Of a DNA stretch of 64,000 nucleotides, positions 31,108-39,364 are shown in pieces. Every line of letters begins with the position of its first letter. The stretch's first letter is position 1. The DNA lies in NCBI GenBank assembly GCA_014656015.1, contig BNBP01000005.1, positions 94,731 through 158,730 of the forward strand, given 5' to 3'. The notes beneath the pieces are model-generated. The model did not search any database, was not told the DNA's origin, and worked only from the letters and a program-made list of their open reading frames with translations. The DNA is from Streptomyces griseoaurantiacus (GTDB taxonomy: Bacteria; Actinomycetota; Actinomycetes; Streptomycetales; Streptomycetaceae). The position numbers and the translations under genes were made by a program.

Positions 31108-31797
31108 GTGGGCGAGAGCAAGGCGACCGACGCGGCCCCGCCGCCCCCCGACCTCGGCGCCCCCTGTGCCCTCCTCCTGCTCCGGCACGGGGAGACGCCG
31201 CTCACCCCGCTCAAGCGGTTCTCCGGCAGCGGCGGCGAGGACCCCGCGCTCTCCGCGGTCGGCCGCGCGCAGGCCGGGCGGGCGGCGGCCGCGCTGGCCG
31301 CCCGCCCCGGCACGGTGGACGCCGTGGTCTCCTCCCCGCTGGCCCGCTGCCGCGAGACCGCCGTCGCGGCGGCCGCGCGGCTCGGCCTGGACGTCACCGT
31401 CGAACCCGGCCTGCGCGAGACCGACTTCGGTGCCTGGGAGGGGCTCACGTTCGGCGAGGTGCGCGCACGGCACCCCGAGGACATGGCGGCCTGGCTCGCC
31501 GACCCCGCGGCCCGTCCCTCGGGCGGCGGTGAGAGCTTCGCGGAGGTCGCCCGCCGGGTGGACGCGGCCCGGCGCCGGCTCGTCGCCGCGTACGCGGGCC
31601 GCACGGTGCTGCTGGTCTCCCACGTCACGCCGATCAAGACCCTCGTACGGCTCGCCCTGGGCGCCCCGCCCGAGGCGCTGTTCCGCATGGAAGTGTCGGC
31701 GGCCTCACTTTCGGAGGTGGCGTACTACGCCGACGGCAACGCCTCCGTCCGCCTCCTCAACGACACGTCGCACCTGGGCGTGCCGGACCCGCGCTGA
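31108..31797 (+). CDS. Histidine-phosphatase (PGM-like) protein lacking the usual RNase HI domain
   Basis: A 229-residue phosphatase of the cobC/GpmB-like branch: LLLRHGETPLTPLKRFSGS (catalytic RHG), VVSSPLARCRETA, ETDFGAWEGLTFGEV (acid Glu) and LLVSHVTPIKT (second His). In Streptomyces coelicolor SCO2299 and Mycobacterium Rv2228c, this domain is the C-terminal half of a fused RNase HI/acid phosphatase in the same operon position. Here it begins with a 20-residue Ala/Pro segment and no RNase H sequence precedes it. GTG 31108 follows GGGGGAGAG. Part of the Nif3 operon by spacing. Confidence 0.88.
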   Translation: MGESKATDAAPPPPDLGAPCALLLLRHGETPLTPLKRFSGSGGEDPALSAVGRAQAGRAAAALAARPGTVDAVVSSPLARCRETAVAAAARLGLDVTVEPGLRETDFGAWEGLTFGEVRARHPEDMAAWLADPAARPSGGGESFAEVARRVDAARRRLVAAYAGRTVLLVSHVTPIKTLVRLALGAPPEALFRMEVSAASLSEVAYYADGNASVRLLNDTSHLGVPDPR

Positions 31798-31822
31798 GAA
31801 GCGCGGCCCGGGCGGGACGCCC

Positions 31823-32476
31823 TCACCGCCGCAGCGCCGCCGCCTCCCGCGCCAGCCGCTCGACGCGGGCCCAGTCACCGGCCGCCACCGCGTCCGCCGG
31901 AACCATCCAACTGCCACCCACGCAGCCGACGTTGGGGAGTGCGAGGTATGCGGGCGCGGTGCCGGGGCCGATGCCGCCGGTGGGGCAGAACCGGACGCCG
32001 GGGAGCGGTCCGGCGAGCGACTTCAGATAGGCGGTGCCGCCCGCGGCCTCGGCGGGGAAGAACTTCATCTCCGTCACCCCCCGCTCCAGCAGCGCCACGA
32101 CCTCCGAGGCGGTCGACACCCCCGGCAGGAAGGGCACCCCCGAGGCCGTCATGGCCGCCAGCAGGGTCTCCGTCCAGCCCGGGCTGACCAGGAACCGCGC
32201 CCCCGCCTCCACACACCGCGTCACCTGCGCGGGAGTCAGGACGGTCCCGGCGCCGACCACCGCGTCCGGCACCGCCTCGGCCACCGCGCGGATCGCGTCG
32301 AGCGCGGCCGGCGTCCGCAGTGTCACCTCGATCGCGGGCAGCCCCCCGGCGACCAGCGCCCGCGCGAGCGGTACGGCATCGGCGGCGTCGTCCACGACGA
32401 CCACGGGCAGCACGGGCGCGAGGTCGAGAACGGAGGCGGGCAGGGCGGCGGCGGGCGGCGGCACGGCGGAGGACAT
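31823..32476 (-). CDS. eda: KDPG/KHG aldolase (2-dehydro-3-deoxy-phosphogluconate aldolase)
   Basis: A 217-residue TIM-barrel aldolase. LPAIEVTLRTPAALDAI (catalytic Glu), VVGAGTVLTPAQ, FLPGVSTASEV, VTEMKFFPAEAAGG (Schiff-base Lys) and FCPTGGIGPG (phosphate loop) follow the class I KDPG aldolase order. It splits 2-keto-3-deoxy-6-phosphogluconate to pyruvate and glyceraldehyde-3-phosphate, or hydroxy-oxoglutarate to pyruvate and glyoxylate. ATG at 32476 is preferred over one 14 codons earlier, which has no better ribosome site. It is convergent with the phosphatase gene (25-base gap). No Entner-Doudoroff partner is nearby. Confidence 0.88.
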   Translation of the reverse strand: MSSAVPPPAAALPASVLDLAPVLPVVVVDDAADAVPLARALVAGGLPAIEVTLRTPAALDAIRAVAEAVPDAVVGAGTVLTPAQVTRCVEAGARFLVSPGWTETLLAAMTASGVPFLPGVSTASEVVALLERGVTEMKFFPAEAAGGTAYLKSLAGPLPGVRFCPTGGIGPGTAPAYLALPNVGCVGGSWMVPADAVAAGDWARVERLAREAAALRR

Positions 32477-32600
32477 GCGCTCATCCTGCCCAGCACGAGC
32501 ATCCTGCGCAAAGGCCATTGCGCAGGGCGCAACGGACCCCGTCTGAGGTGGACCCGACCCCGAGGCGGACCCGCCCCGGGGCGCGGCCGGTCGTGGCCGA

Positions 32601-33413
32601 TCAGTGCACCTGGTCCACCAGCACGTCCAGGGACCAGCCCCGCCCCTTCCTCTCCGGCGCCGTCGCCTCCACCTCGTACCCGAGGTCCCGCAGGGCCGTC
32701 ACCAGCTCGGCGGGGTCCTTCGGCGCGGCGCCGTCGGTCAGCAGACTCCGCACGATGCGCCCCTTGGTCGCCTTGTTGAAATGGCTGACCACCTTCCGCG
32801 TGGGCGCGTGCAACACCCGCACGGACGCCGTCCGCTCCGCGACCGCGCCCTTCGGCCTCCACGCCGCCGCGTACGCCGAGGACCGCAGATCGAGCACGAG
32901 ACCCTCCCCGGCCACCTCGGGCAGCACCGAGGCCATCGGATCGCGCCAGTACGCGCCCAGCGCCCCGATCCCCGGCAGCCGTACCCCCATCGAGCAGCGG
33001 TAGGAGGGGATCCGGTCGGTCACCCGCACCGCGCCCCACAGCCCGGAGAAGATCAGCAGCGACCGGCCCGCGCGCCGCTTGGCGGCCGTGTCGAGGGAGT
33101 CGAGGCCGAGGGCGTCGTACAGGACACCGGTGTAGATCTCCCCGGCGGGGCGCGTCCCCGCCGTACGCAGCCCGGCGTTCTTGACGACCTCGCCCCGCAG
33201 CCCCTCGCTCAGCCCGAGCACCTCGCGCGCCTTCTCCGTGTCCCGGGCGGATCCGGCGGCGTCCCCGCCGTCCCCGGCGCACAGCTCCACCAACGCGTCG
33301 AGCACGGCCGCCCGCGCCTCGGCGAGCCCCGGCAGCGACAGGGACTCGGGCTTCAGCGGGGCGCCGCGCCCCGCATCGGCCTTGCCCTCGGAGGGCGGCA
33401 ACAGGACGAGCAC
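32601..33413 (-). CDS. yaaA: YaaA-family peroxide-stress protein
   Basis: A 270-residue DUF328/YaaA protein: LVLLPPSEGK at the N terminus, GEIYTGVLYDALGLDSLD, RSLLIFSGLWGAVRVTDRIPSYR and VSHFNKATKGRIVRSLL near the end, all YaaA hallmarks. E. coli YaaA lowers free iron and protects DNA and proteins during peroxide stress, and has a DNA-binding fold. The GTG start at 33413 follows AAGGAG by eight bases. It is divergent from an AraC regulator. A 124-base spacer without recognisable signals separates it from the aldolase gene downstream. Confidence 0.88.
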   Translation of the reverse strand: MLVLLPPSEGKADAGRGAPLKPESLSLPGLAEARAAVLDALVELCAGDGGDAAGSARDTEKAREVLGLSEGLRGEVVKNAGLRTAGTRPAGEIYTGVLYDALGLDSLDTAAKRRAGRSLLIFSGLWGAVRVTDRIPSYRCSMGVRLPGIGALGAYWRDPMASVLPEVAGEGLVLDLRSSAYAAAWRPKGAVAERTASVRVLHAPTRKVVSHFNKATKGRIVRSLLTDGAAPKDPAELVTALRDLGYEVEATAPERKGRGWSLDVLVDQVH

Positions 33414-33537
33414 GGATCGTTCTCCTTCACACACACGGGCACACACCTGAGCCCCCGCACGGGCGCGCCCGAGCGCACACACGGCACCGCGGCTCCGTGC
33501 CAGCGTACGGGGACCCTGCCGCCGTGCCACGATCGAG

Positions 33538-33550
33538 GGGAACCGTTCCC
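33538..33550. promoter_or_regulatory. Palindrome between yaaA and the AraC gene
   Basis: GGGAAC-C-GTTCCC, a perfect odd palindrome, lies 104 bases before the AraC start and 125 bases before yaaA. It is a candidate operator. Confidence 0.3.
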
Positions 33551-33653
33551 GCTCCCCTTCCCGCCCGTCTTCCGGGCGACGGGGATGCACACCCGCCCGT
33601 CCCGCGTTGCATCCTGGTGGCGGAAGCGGGGGAGAACGGGGGAGGGCCGGGCG

Positions 33654-34529
33654 ATGGGCGCAAGGGAAGCGAGCGGGAGCACCGCGCGGGAACCGAGGGG
33701 CGCGCGGGAGCAGGCGCGGTGGACGCGGGCGCGGCTCGGGCCGGGCGGGCCCGCGCTCGACCTGCTGACCGCACGGTTCGAGCGGCACGAGTACGCCCCG
33801 CACACGCACGAGGAGTTCACCATCGGCGTCAGCACCGGCGGCTCGGAGAGCATCGGCTACCGGGGCGGCCGGCTCCGCACCGGTCCCGGCTCCGTCATCG
33901 TCCTCGCGCCGGGCGAGATGCACACCGGCGGCCCGTCCGCCCCGACCGGCGGCTACGCCTACCGGGCCCTGTACGCCGCACCGGACCTCCTCGCCGACGG
34001 CACCGTCGGCGCCGGCCCGCCGCACTTCCGCGAGGGACTCGTCGACGACCCCGAGCTGGCCGAGGCGCTGCGCGCCGCCCACGCCGAGCTGAGCGTCTGC
34101 CCCGACCCGCTGGAGGTCGAGTCCCGGCTGCCCTGGCTGCTCACCGCGCTGGCCCGCCGGCACTCCACGGCCCGCCCGGTGGCCGACACCGTCCCCGGCG
34201 CCGAACGCCTCGCCCGCGCCGTGCGGGACCGGCTGGCCGACGAGCTCACCGCCCCGCCCACTCTGGCCGGCCTCGCCGCCGAACTCGGCCTCTCCCGCTA
34301 CCAGCTCCTGCGCGCCTTCCGCACCGCCACCGGCATCCCGCCCTACGCCTGGCTCGCCCAGTACCGGGTGACGCGGGCCCGGGGCCTGCTGGAGGACGGG
34401 CTGCGACCCGCCGAGGTGGCCTCCCTCGTGGGTTTCGCCGACCAGGCCCACCTCACCCGCTGGTTCCGCAGGGTGCTGGGGGTGACCCCGGCGGCGTACC
34501 GCAACAGCGTTCAAGACGCGGGCCGCTGA
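33654..34529 (+). CDS. AraC-family transcriptional regulator
   Basis: A 291-residue protein with an N-terminal cupin domain (HEYAPHTHEEFTIGVSTGG; VIVLAPGEMHTGGPSAPTGGY), a middle helical region and a C-terminal AraC domain with two helix-turn-helix units: PTLAGLAAELGLSRYQLLRAFRTATGIPPYAWL and LRPAEVASLVGFADQAHLTRWFRRVLGVTPAAYR. The architecture matches regulators of EamA/LysE-type exporters. ATG 33654 lies behind a purine-rich stretch (GGGGGAGGG). It is followed 19 bases later by an EamA transporter gene, which is probably its target and co-transcribed. Confidence 0.9.
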   Translation: MGAREASGSTAREPRGAREQARWTRARLGPGGPALDLLTARFERHEYAPHTHEEFTIGVSTGGSESIGYRGGRLRTGPGSVIVLAPGEMHTGGPSAPTGGYAYRALYAAPDLLADGTVGAGPPHFREGLVDDPELAEALRAAHAELSVCPDPLEVESRLPWLLTALARRHSTARPVADTVPGAERLARAVRDRLADELTAPPTLAGLAAELGLSRYQLLRAFRTATGIPPYAWLAQYRVTRARGLLEDGLRPAEVASLVGFADQAHLTRWFRRVLGVTPAAYRNSVQDAGR

Positions 34530-34548
34530 GCCGGGCCACAGTGGCCGC

Positions 34549-35487
34549 ATGACTGCACGCGGCTGGTTCCTCTTCTCCCTGATGGGAGTGATCTGGGGCA
34601 TCCCCTACCTGATGATCAAGGTGGCGGTGGACGCCCTGTCCCCGTCCTTCGTGGTGTGCGCGCGGTGCGCGCTCGGCGCTCTGCTCCTGCTCCCCTTCGC
34701 GATACGGCAGGGTGGCCTGCCCCGGGTCGTCCGCACCCACTGGCGTCCGATGCTTGCCTTCGCGTGCATCGAGATCATCGGCCCCTGGTGGACCCTGACC
34801 GACGCCGAACGCCACCTCTCCAGCTCCACCGCGGGGTTGCTGATCGCGGGCGTGCCGATCGTCGGCCTCGTCCTGGCCAGGTTCTTCGGCAGCGCCGAGC
34901 ACCTCGGCCCACGACGGCTGGCGGGACTGCTGCTGGGCCTCGCGGGCGTCACCGTCCTCACGCTCCCGCACCTGACCGGCGGCGACACCCGCTCGCTGGC
35001 CGAGGTGGCGGTCACGGTCCTCGGCTACGCGACGGCCCCGCTCATCGTCACCCGCCACCTCAAGGACGTGCCGACACTGCAGCTCACGGCCCCCTGCCTG
35101 GCGCTGGCCGCGGTGGTGTACGCCCCGGCGGCGGTGGCCGGCCGGCCCGACGCGATGCCGTCCGCCCAGGTCCTGACCGCCCTCGCCGGGCTCGGCGCGA
35201 TCTGCACGGCACTGGCCTTCGTCGTCTTCCTGGAACTGATCAAGGAGGCCGGGCCCACCCGCGCCACGGTCTTCACCTACGTCAACCCGGCCGTCGCCGT
35301 CGCCGCGGGCGCCCTCTTCCTGGACGAGCGCCTCACCGCCGGCGTCCTGGCCGCCTTCGCCCTGATCCTCACCGGCTCGGTCCTGGCGACGGCGGGCCCC
35401 CGCGCCGCCCGGCCGGGGACGTCGGAACCACTGCCGGCGGGGGGCCTCGTACCGGAGGAGGAACGCGGCCGCCGCCCGGTGTCCTGA
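34549..35487 (+). CDS. EamA/DMT-family transporter
   Basis: A 312-residue protein with ten hydrophobic segments in two EamA repeats: WFLFSLMGVIWGIPYLMIKVAVD begins repeat 1, and repeat 2 begins near LAEVAVTVLGYATAPLIVTRHL and closes VNPAVAVAAGALFLDERLTAGVLAAFALILTGSVL, the EamA end signature. Such carriers usually export amino acids or metabolites. The last 30 residues are charged and cytoplasmic. It is paired with the AraC regulator immediately upstream. Confidence 0.9.
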   Translation: MTARGWFLFSLMGVIWGIPYLMIKVAVDALSPSFVVCARCALGALLLLPFAIRQGGLPRVVRTHWRPMLAFACIEIIGPWWTLTDAERHLSSSTAGLLIAGVPIVGLVLARFFGSAEHLGPRRLAGLLLGLAGVTVLTLPHLTGGDTRSLAEVAVTVLGYATAPLIVTRHLKDVPTLQLTAPCLALAAVVYAPAAVAGRPDAMPSAQVLTALAGLGAICTALAFVVFLELIKEAGPTRATVFTYVNPAVAVAAGALFLDERLTAGVLAAFALILTGSVLATAGPRAARPGTSEPLPAGGLVPEEERGRRPVS

Positions 35488-35579
35488 GGCTTCCCGAAGC
35501 TGCCCAGAGGCTTCCCGGGAAGGGGCCGTCCGGCACGGACCGGAGGCCCCGGATCGCCCGGTACCATGGTCCACACGGC

Positions 35580-35987
35580 AGACGAGCCGGGCGGGCGGCC
35601 GCGTGAAGACCCTTCGGGGCCTTCCCGAGGAACGTCCGGGCTCCACAGGGCAGGGTGATGGCCAACAGCCACCCGGGGTGACCCGCGGGACAGTGCCACA
35701 GAAAACAGACCGCCGGGGATTTCGGTCCCCGGTAAGGGTGAAACGGTGGTGTAAGAGACCACCAGTGCCCAGGGTGACCTGGGCAGCTAGGTAAACCCCA
35801 CCCGGAGCAAGGTCAAAAGGAGCACTGTGAAAAGTGCTCTGCGCGGACGTTCGAGGGCTGCCCGCCCGAGTCCGCGGGTGGACCGCACGAGGCCGGCGGC
35901 AACGCCGGTCCTAGATGGATGGCCGTCGCCGGCGGGCCCGCGAGGACCCGCCGGAACAGAACCCGGCGTACAGCCCGACTCGTCTGC
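35580..35987 (+). ncRNA. rnpB: RNase P RNA (class A, actinobacterial)
   Basis: The P1 strands AGACGAGCCGGG (from 35580) and CCCGACTCGTCT (to 35985) bracket about 405 nt. Inside are conserved RNase P blocks in order: GAGGAACGTCCGGGCTCCAC, ACAGAAAACAGACCGCC, GGTAAGGGTGAAACGGTGG, GTAAGAGACCACCAG, AAACCCCACCCGGAGCAAG, AGATGGATGGCCGTC and ACAGAACCCGGCGTACAG. It is the catalytic RNA that trims the 5' leader of pre-tRNA. A plausible -10 (TACCAT, 35562-35567) lies 13 bases before the 5' end. The boundaries are good to a few bases. Confidence 0.97.
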
Positions 35988-36151
35988 CGCTCCTCGCTCC
36001 CGTCCCTTTGACGAGGGCAGAGCCAGGGTCGGGTGCGGGTGACGGAACCGCGCCCCCGTAACGGTCCCGCACCCCCCCCCGCATCCCCGTACGCACCCCA
36101 CGGTGCCCGGCCGGCCCTGACCAAACCTTGTGCGGGCCCTGGCCGTCACCG

Positions 36152-37372
36152 TCACCCGGCACCCGGCCGGCGCAGGCTCATGGTGGTGAAGGCCCCGGCA
36201 CCGTGGTAGGTGAGCGTGATCGTCGGGCTGTCGTACTCGTCGAGGCCCGCCCAGTCCACTCTGGGGTCCCAGCCGGCACGGTTCCCGAGTGGCTGGGGTC
36301 GTGGTGGCGTCGGCCAGTCGTCCACGAGGGCTCGGGCCGGCAGGCTGTATTCCCACTCACCGGCGGTGGGAGCGCCGTTCGTGGACGGCAGGTGCGGTGG
36401 GTAGGGGGCGTACCCCGGGTACGGCGAGCTCTCCTCGCGGTGTCTGCTCCGCCGTGGCGCGCCCTGCTCCTGGTTGCCGCTCGTCACCACGACCGTGACA
36501 CCGACGATGATCAGCAGCAGCCCCGGCATGGCCGCAGCCTCGATGCTCTGCCCCATCAGCCACCACGCGGCGAGCGCGGCCACCGGTGTCTCCAGCAGGA
36601 GCAGAACGCTCATCGTCGTCGCCGATGTCCTGCCGAGGGCGAAGTTCATCGAGCCGAGTCCCAGGAGCTGGGGCAGGAGGAGCAGGCCGAGCAGCGACAG
36701 CTGGGTGGATCTGTCGAGACCTGTGAGCGGTGTGCCGGACAGCAGGCAGATGGCGAGGAGTTCCAGCCCGCAGACCAGCGAGCTGAACGTCGAGAACAAA
36801 GGGGTACTCACATCCGCGCGCGCCTTCTGGCTCAGAGCGGTGTACGCGGCCTGGGCGACGGCCCCGGCGAGGGCGAGCAGATCGCCCATCAGCGCCGTGC
36901 CGCCGGACTTGATGTCGAGACCGGCCGCCGCGACCGCTCCCACCACGGCGAGCGTCAGACCCGCCCAGGTGCGGCGGGAGACCCGGACGCCCTGGCCCGC
37001 GGCGATGAGGGCCTGCCAGACCGGCTGGGTGGCCACGAGCGCCGTGGACATGGCGACCGAGGTCATCCGCGTGCTCGTCATGAAGGCCGCGAAATGGAGG
37101 GCGAGCGACGTGGCCGCGAGAAAGCCGAAGGCCAGCGGCCGCCACTGCTCCCGGCGTAGAAGACCGCGCTCACCGCGCGCGACACGCACCGCCTCGCGGC
37201 GGCGCAGTACCAGCAGGAACGGTCCGAGTGTGGTGAAGCCCAGGGCGTTGCGCCAGAAGGCCATGGCGAGGGCCGGGGCGGAGGCGGCGGCGGTGAGAGG
37301 GGCGGTGGCTGAGATGGAGAGCACGGCGACCGCCATCACCGCGGCGGTCCGCGGATCGATTGCGGATCTCAC
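36152..37372 (-). CDS. EamA-family transporter with a long hydrophilic C terminus
   Basis: About 406 residues. Residues 8-300 contain ten membrane segments in two EamA repeats (TAAVMAVAVLSISATAPLTAA to AAMPGLLLIIVGVTVVVTSG). The remaining 105 residues are a Pro/Arg/Tyr-rich tail (SPYPGYAPYPPHLPSTNG, WPTPPRPQPLGNRAGW, SPTITLTYHGAGAFTTMS), much longer than usual and without a recognised domain. The start is GTG at 37372, overlapping the stop of a 52-residue frame upstream by four bases (GTGA); no independent ribosome-binding site is visible. Substrate unknown. Confidence 0.82.
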   Translation of the reverse strand: MRSAIDPRTAAVMAVAVLSISATAPLTAAASAPALAMAFWRNALGFTTLGPFLLVLRRREAVRVARGERGLLRREQWRPLAFGFLAATSLALHFAAFMTSTRMTSVAMSTALVATQPVWQALIAAGQGVRVSRRTWAGLTLAVVGAVAAAGLDIKSGGTALMGDLLALAGAVAQAAYTALSQKARADVSTPLFSTFSSLVCGLELLAICLLSGTPLTGLDRSTQLSLLGLLLLPQLLGLGSMNFALGRTSATTMSVLLLLETPVAALAAWWLMGQSIEAAAMPGLLLIIVGVTVVVTSGNQEQGAPRRSRHREESSPYPGYAPYPPHLPSTNGAPTAGEWEYSLPARALVDDWPTPPRPQPLGNRAGWDPRVDWAGLDEYDSPTITLTYHGAGAFTTMSLRRPGAG

Positions 37373-37527
37373 GCGCGCGTACCGCCGTCCGGGATCGAAC
37401 GGCGCGCGGAGGGTGACGGGGCTCCCCGGCCGCCGACCGTGCCCGAGGGCAGGGGCGCGAGGAGGGCGGGGTCGGCTGCGTCGCCTGTCGAGACGAAGCC
37501 GGCGGTCATATATGCGATAACGACCAT
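37369..37527 (-). CDS. 52-residue small protein coupled to the EamA transporter
   Basis: A 53-codon frame, ATG at 37527 and TGA at 37369, whose stop overlaps the EamA GTG start as GTGA. The product begins MVVIAYMTAGFVSTGDAA and ends in an Arg/Gly/Ser-rich tail. The first 15 residues are hydrophobic. Codon composition is high-GC at third positions. I recognise no family. Two readings: a leader peptide that sets transporter translation by coupling, or the surviving N-terminal end of a longer lost gene. No clear Shine-Dalgarno before its ATG. Confidence 0.45.
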   Translation of the reverse strand: MVVIAYMTAGFVSTGDAADPALLAPLPSGTVGGRGAPSPSARRSIPDGGTRA

Positions 37528-37734
37528 TGCGTGCGTCTTTTCTGTGCCCTTGGAACGAGGGGGTGGGGGACAGGGAAGGGACTCTCGAAGGTTCGTGCAC
37601 TCCCGCGCCGGTCGGGCCGCCGGCGGGCGGCGGAGCGAACCTGTGGCGACGGGACGAGAGGGCGGGCCCTCCGTGTTGCCCCTCCAGATGCGAGAAGCAG
37701 GCCCGTGGTTCACTCGGCGGGGAAGATCCTTGCA

Positions 37735-37769
37735 ACCTCAAGTGCAGCCTCTGGAAGGGGACTTGAGGT
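37735..37769. promoter_or_regulatory. Long-spaced inverted repeat CCTCAAGT...ACTTGAGG
   Basis: ACCTCAAGT (37735-37743) and ACTTGAGGT (37761-37769) form a perfect 9-bp inverted repeat with a 17-base spacer. Half-sites of this sequence are typical of SoxR/MerR-family operators, but the normal spacing is much shorter. It could also be a plain stem-loop. It lies about 210 bases before the small ORF/EamA unit and 48 bases past the stop of the broken ATPase gene. Confidence 0.35.
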
Positions 37770-37816
37770 CATGACGGTGGGGACGGGGCCCCGGAGGCGC
37801 TCTCCGGGCGGCGTGC

Positions 37817-38170
37817 TCACGCACCGGTGTCGAGCAGTTCCGCCCGGACGGTCTTCCCGTGGGGCGGGTAGGGGACGCAGTCCCAGTGGTCGGCCAGGGC
37901 GGTGACCAGGGTCGGGCCGCGGCCGCCGGTGGGGAGCGGGTCCGCGTCCGCCGGGAGGCGGTGTGGGCGGAGGTCGCCGCGGGCGTCGCTGACCTCGACG
38001 CGGAGCCGGCGGGCGGAGGCGTCGAGGGCGAGCGTCAGCCGGAAGCAGCGTCCGGGTACGAGGCCGCGTAGGGGCAGGGCCGTGAGGGTGGTACGCCGAG
38101 TTCCGGCGCGGACCCTCACGGAACGCGCCGAACTCGTCGTCGCGGAGCTCGCCGCCAACGCCGTCCTGCG
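37817..38170 (-). pseudogene. Anti-sigma-type ATPase (HATPase_c) gene split by a local inversion
   Basis: The minus-strand frame (stop at 37817) encodes only the C-terminal half of a small Streptomyces ATP-binding protein: VPGRCFRLTLALDASARRL, LRVEVSDARGDLRP, GGRGPTLVTALADHWD and PPHGKTVRAELLDTGA. The missing N-box, TERAELVVAELAANAV, is found immediately next to it but on the plus strand (about nt 38118-38165). A 10-bp inverted repeat CCGTGAGGGT/ACCCTCACGG (38080-38089, 38112-38121) lies at the junction. The G-box glycine neighbour is also altered (GRGP for GRGL). Such proteins act as RsbW/SpoIIAB-like kinases; this copy cannot be functional. Confidence 0.75.
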
Positions 38171-38232
38171 CGGAGGAGGGGGTCGGCTCGGGCGACGGGG
38201 GACTGTCAGTGGCGGGTGTCAGGATCATCGGC

Positions 38233-39306
38233 ATGGTTCACGTACGGACGACTCCGCCGCGGCCCGTCGAGGTGGCCGCGGTCTTCCCCGAACTGGCTCC
38301 GCTGGCGCGCCCCGCCGTCCGGCTGCACCCGCGCCCGGGATCGCCCTCGGTCGGGGACAGCTCGGTCGGGGGCCCGTTGCTGTGGCCGGCCGGGGAGCCC
38401 TGGCCGCACTGCGAGGACACGCATCTGCACGGCGACAGCGGCTTCCGCCAGTCGCCGGCGGAGGTGCGGCTCGACCGGCACGCCCGGGCCCGGCGGCACG
38501 AGGACCCCTACGGCCCCTCGTTCACGCCCGAGGAGGAAGCGGCCCTGGAGCGGAAGGCCGCCGGGCTCGCGGAGCGACTCGACGCCGGCCCGCCCTGGCC
38601 CGCGGACCGCCCGGTCCCCCTGCTGCCCGTGGCCCAGCTGTATCTGCGCGACGTGCCCCTGCTGCGGCCACCCGCGGGGGCCGATCTGCTCCAGCTCCTC
38701 TGGTGCCCCTACGACCACGAGCCGGACTGGAAGCCCGCCACCGCGGTGTTCTGGCGGTCCGCCGCCTCGGTCGGCGACGTCCTCACCACGCCACCGGAAC
38801 CGTCCGAGGCCAACTACCCGGGCTACGTGCCCGAACCGTGCCTGCTGGCACCGGAAGTGGTCACCGAGTACCCCGGCAGCCTCGATCTGAGCCCGGAGTC
38901 GAGGGAGGCGGTGGGCGACCGGAGCAGATGGCAGGCCGCCGGTGTCGATCTGGACGACTCGTACGCGGAGTATCCGGCGGAGTTCTACGACGCCGGCCTG
39001 GCCGAGGCCCCCGGCTGGAAGGTCGGCGGCTGGCCGCCGTGGGGCCGGACCGACCCGTACCGCCTGCACTGCCAGGTCTGCGAGGCCCGGATGGCCCCGC
39101 TGCTGACCATCGCCTCCTTCGCATGGGACGGCGGCACGCGCGGCTGGGCGCCGCGCGAGGACCGGGCCGCCGCCCACGCCGCCGCCCACCGCGCCGGTCT
39201 GTCCCCCGCGCAGCCGACGAGGGTGGAAGTGGGCAGCGCCGACAACATGCAGCTCTACGTCTGCCCCGCCTCCCCCGAGCACCCGCACGCCGACCTGATC
39301 CAGTGA
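38233..39306 (+). CDS. DUF1963-like protein
   Basis: A 357-residue cytoplasmic protein. Blocks such as GGPLLWPAGEPWPHCEDTH, LLPVAQLYLRDVPLLRPPAG, DLLQLLWCPYDHEP, APGWKVGGWPPWG and MAPLLTIASFAWDGG follow the DUF1963 (YwqG-like) pattern of Trp- and Gly-containing beta strands. A possible metal pair CQVCEARM is present. The family is often associated with toxin or immunity-like loci, but no function is established. ATG 38233 is used; an upstream GTG at 38209 adds eight residues. It follows the broken ATPase gene by some 60 bases. Confidence 0.7.
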   Translation: MVHVRTTPPRPVEVAAVFPELAPLARPAVRLHPRPGSPSVGDSSVGGPLLWPAGEPWPHCEDTHLHGDSGFRQSPAEVRLDRHARARRHEDPYGPSFTPEEEAALERKAAGLAERLDAGPPWPADRPVPLLPVAQLYLRDVPLLRPPAGADLLQLLWCPYDHEPDWKPATAVFWRSAASVGDVLTTPPEPSEANYPGYVPEPCLLAPEVVTEYPGSLDLSPESREAVGDRSRWQAAGVDLDDSYAEYPAEFYDAGLAEAPGWKVGGWPPWGRTDPYRLHCQVCEARMAPLLTIASFAWDGGTRGWAPREDRAAAHAAAHRAGLSPAQPTRVEVGSADNMQLYVCPASPEHPHADLIQ

Positions 39307-39364
39307 GCCGGCCTGATCCAGCGAGCGCCCGGCTCCGGCTCCGCGGTGGGCCGGAGTCGCCTCC

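Noticed and set aside
36072..36080. Nine-C homopolymer as a phase-variation tract
   Set aside because: It lies between rnpB and the EamA gene, outside any coding frame and without promoter context.
37735..37769. SAM or T-box riboswitch
   Set aside because: Only a simple inverted repeat is present; none of the conserved aptamer segments occurs.
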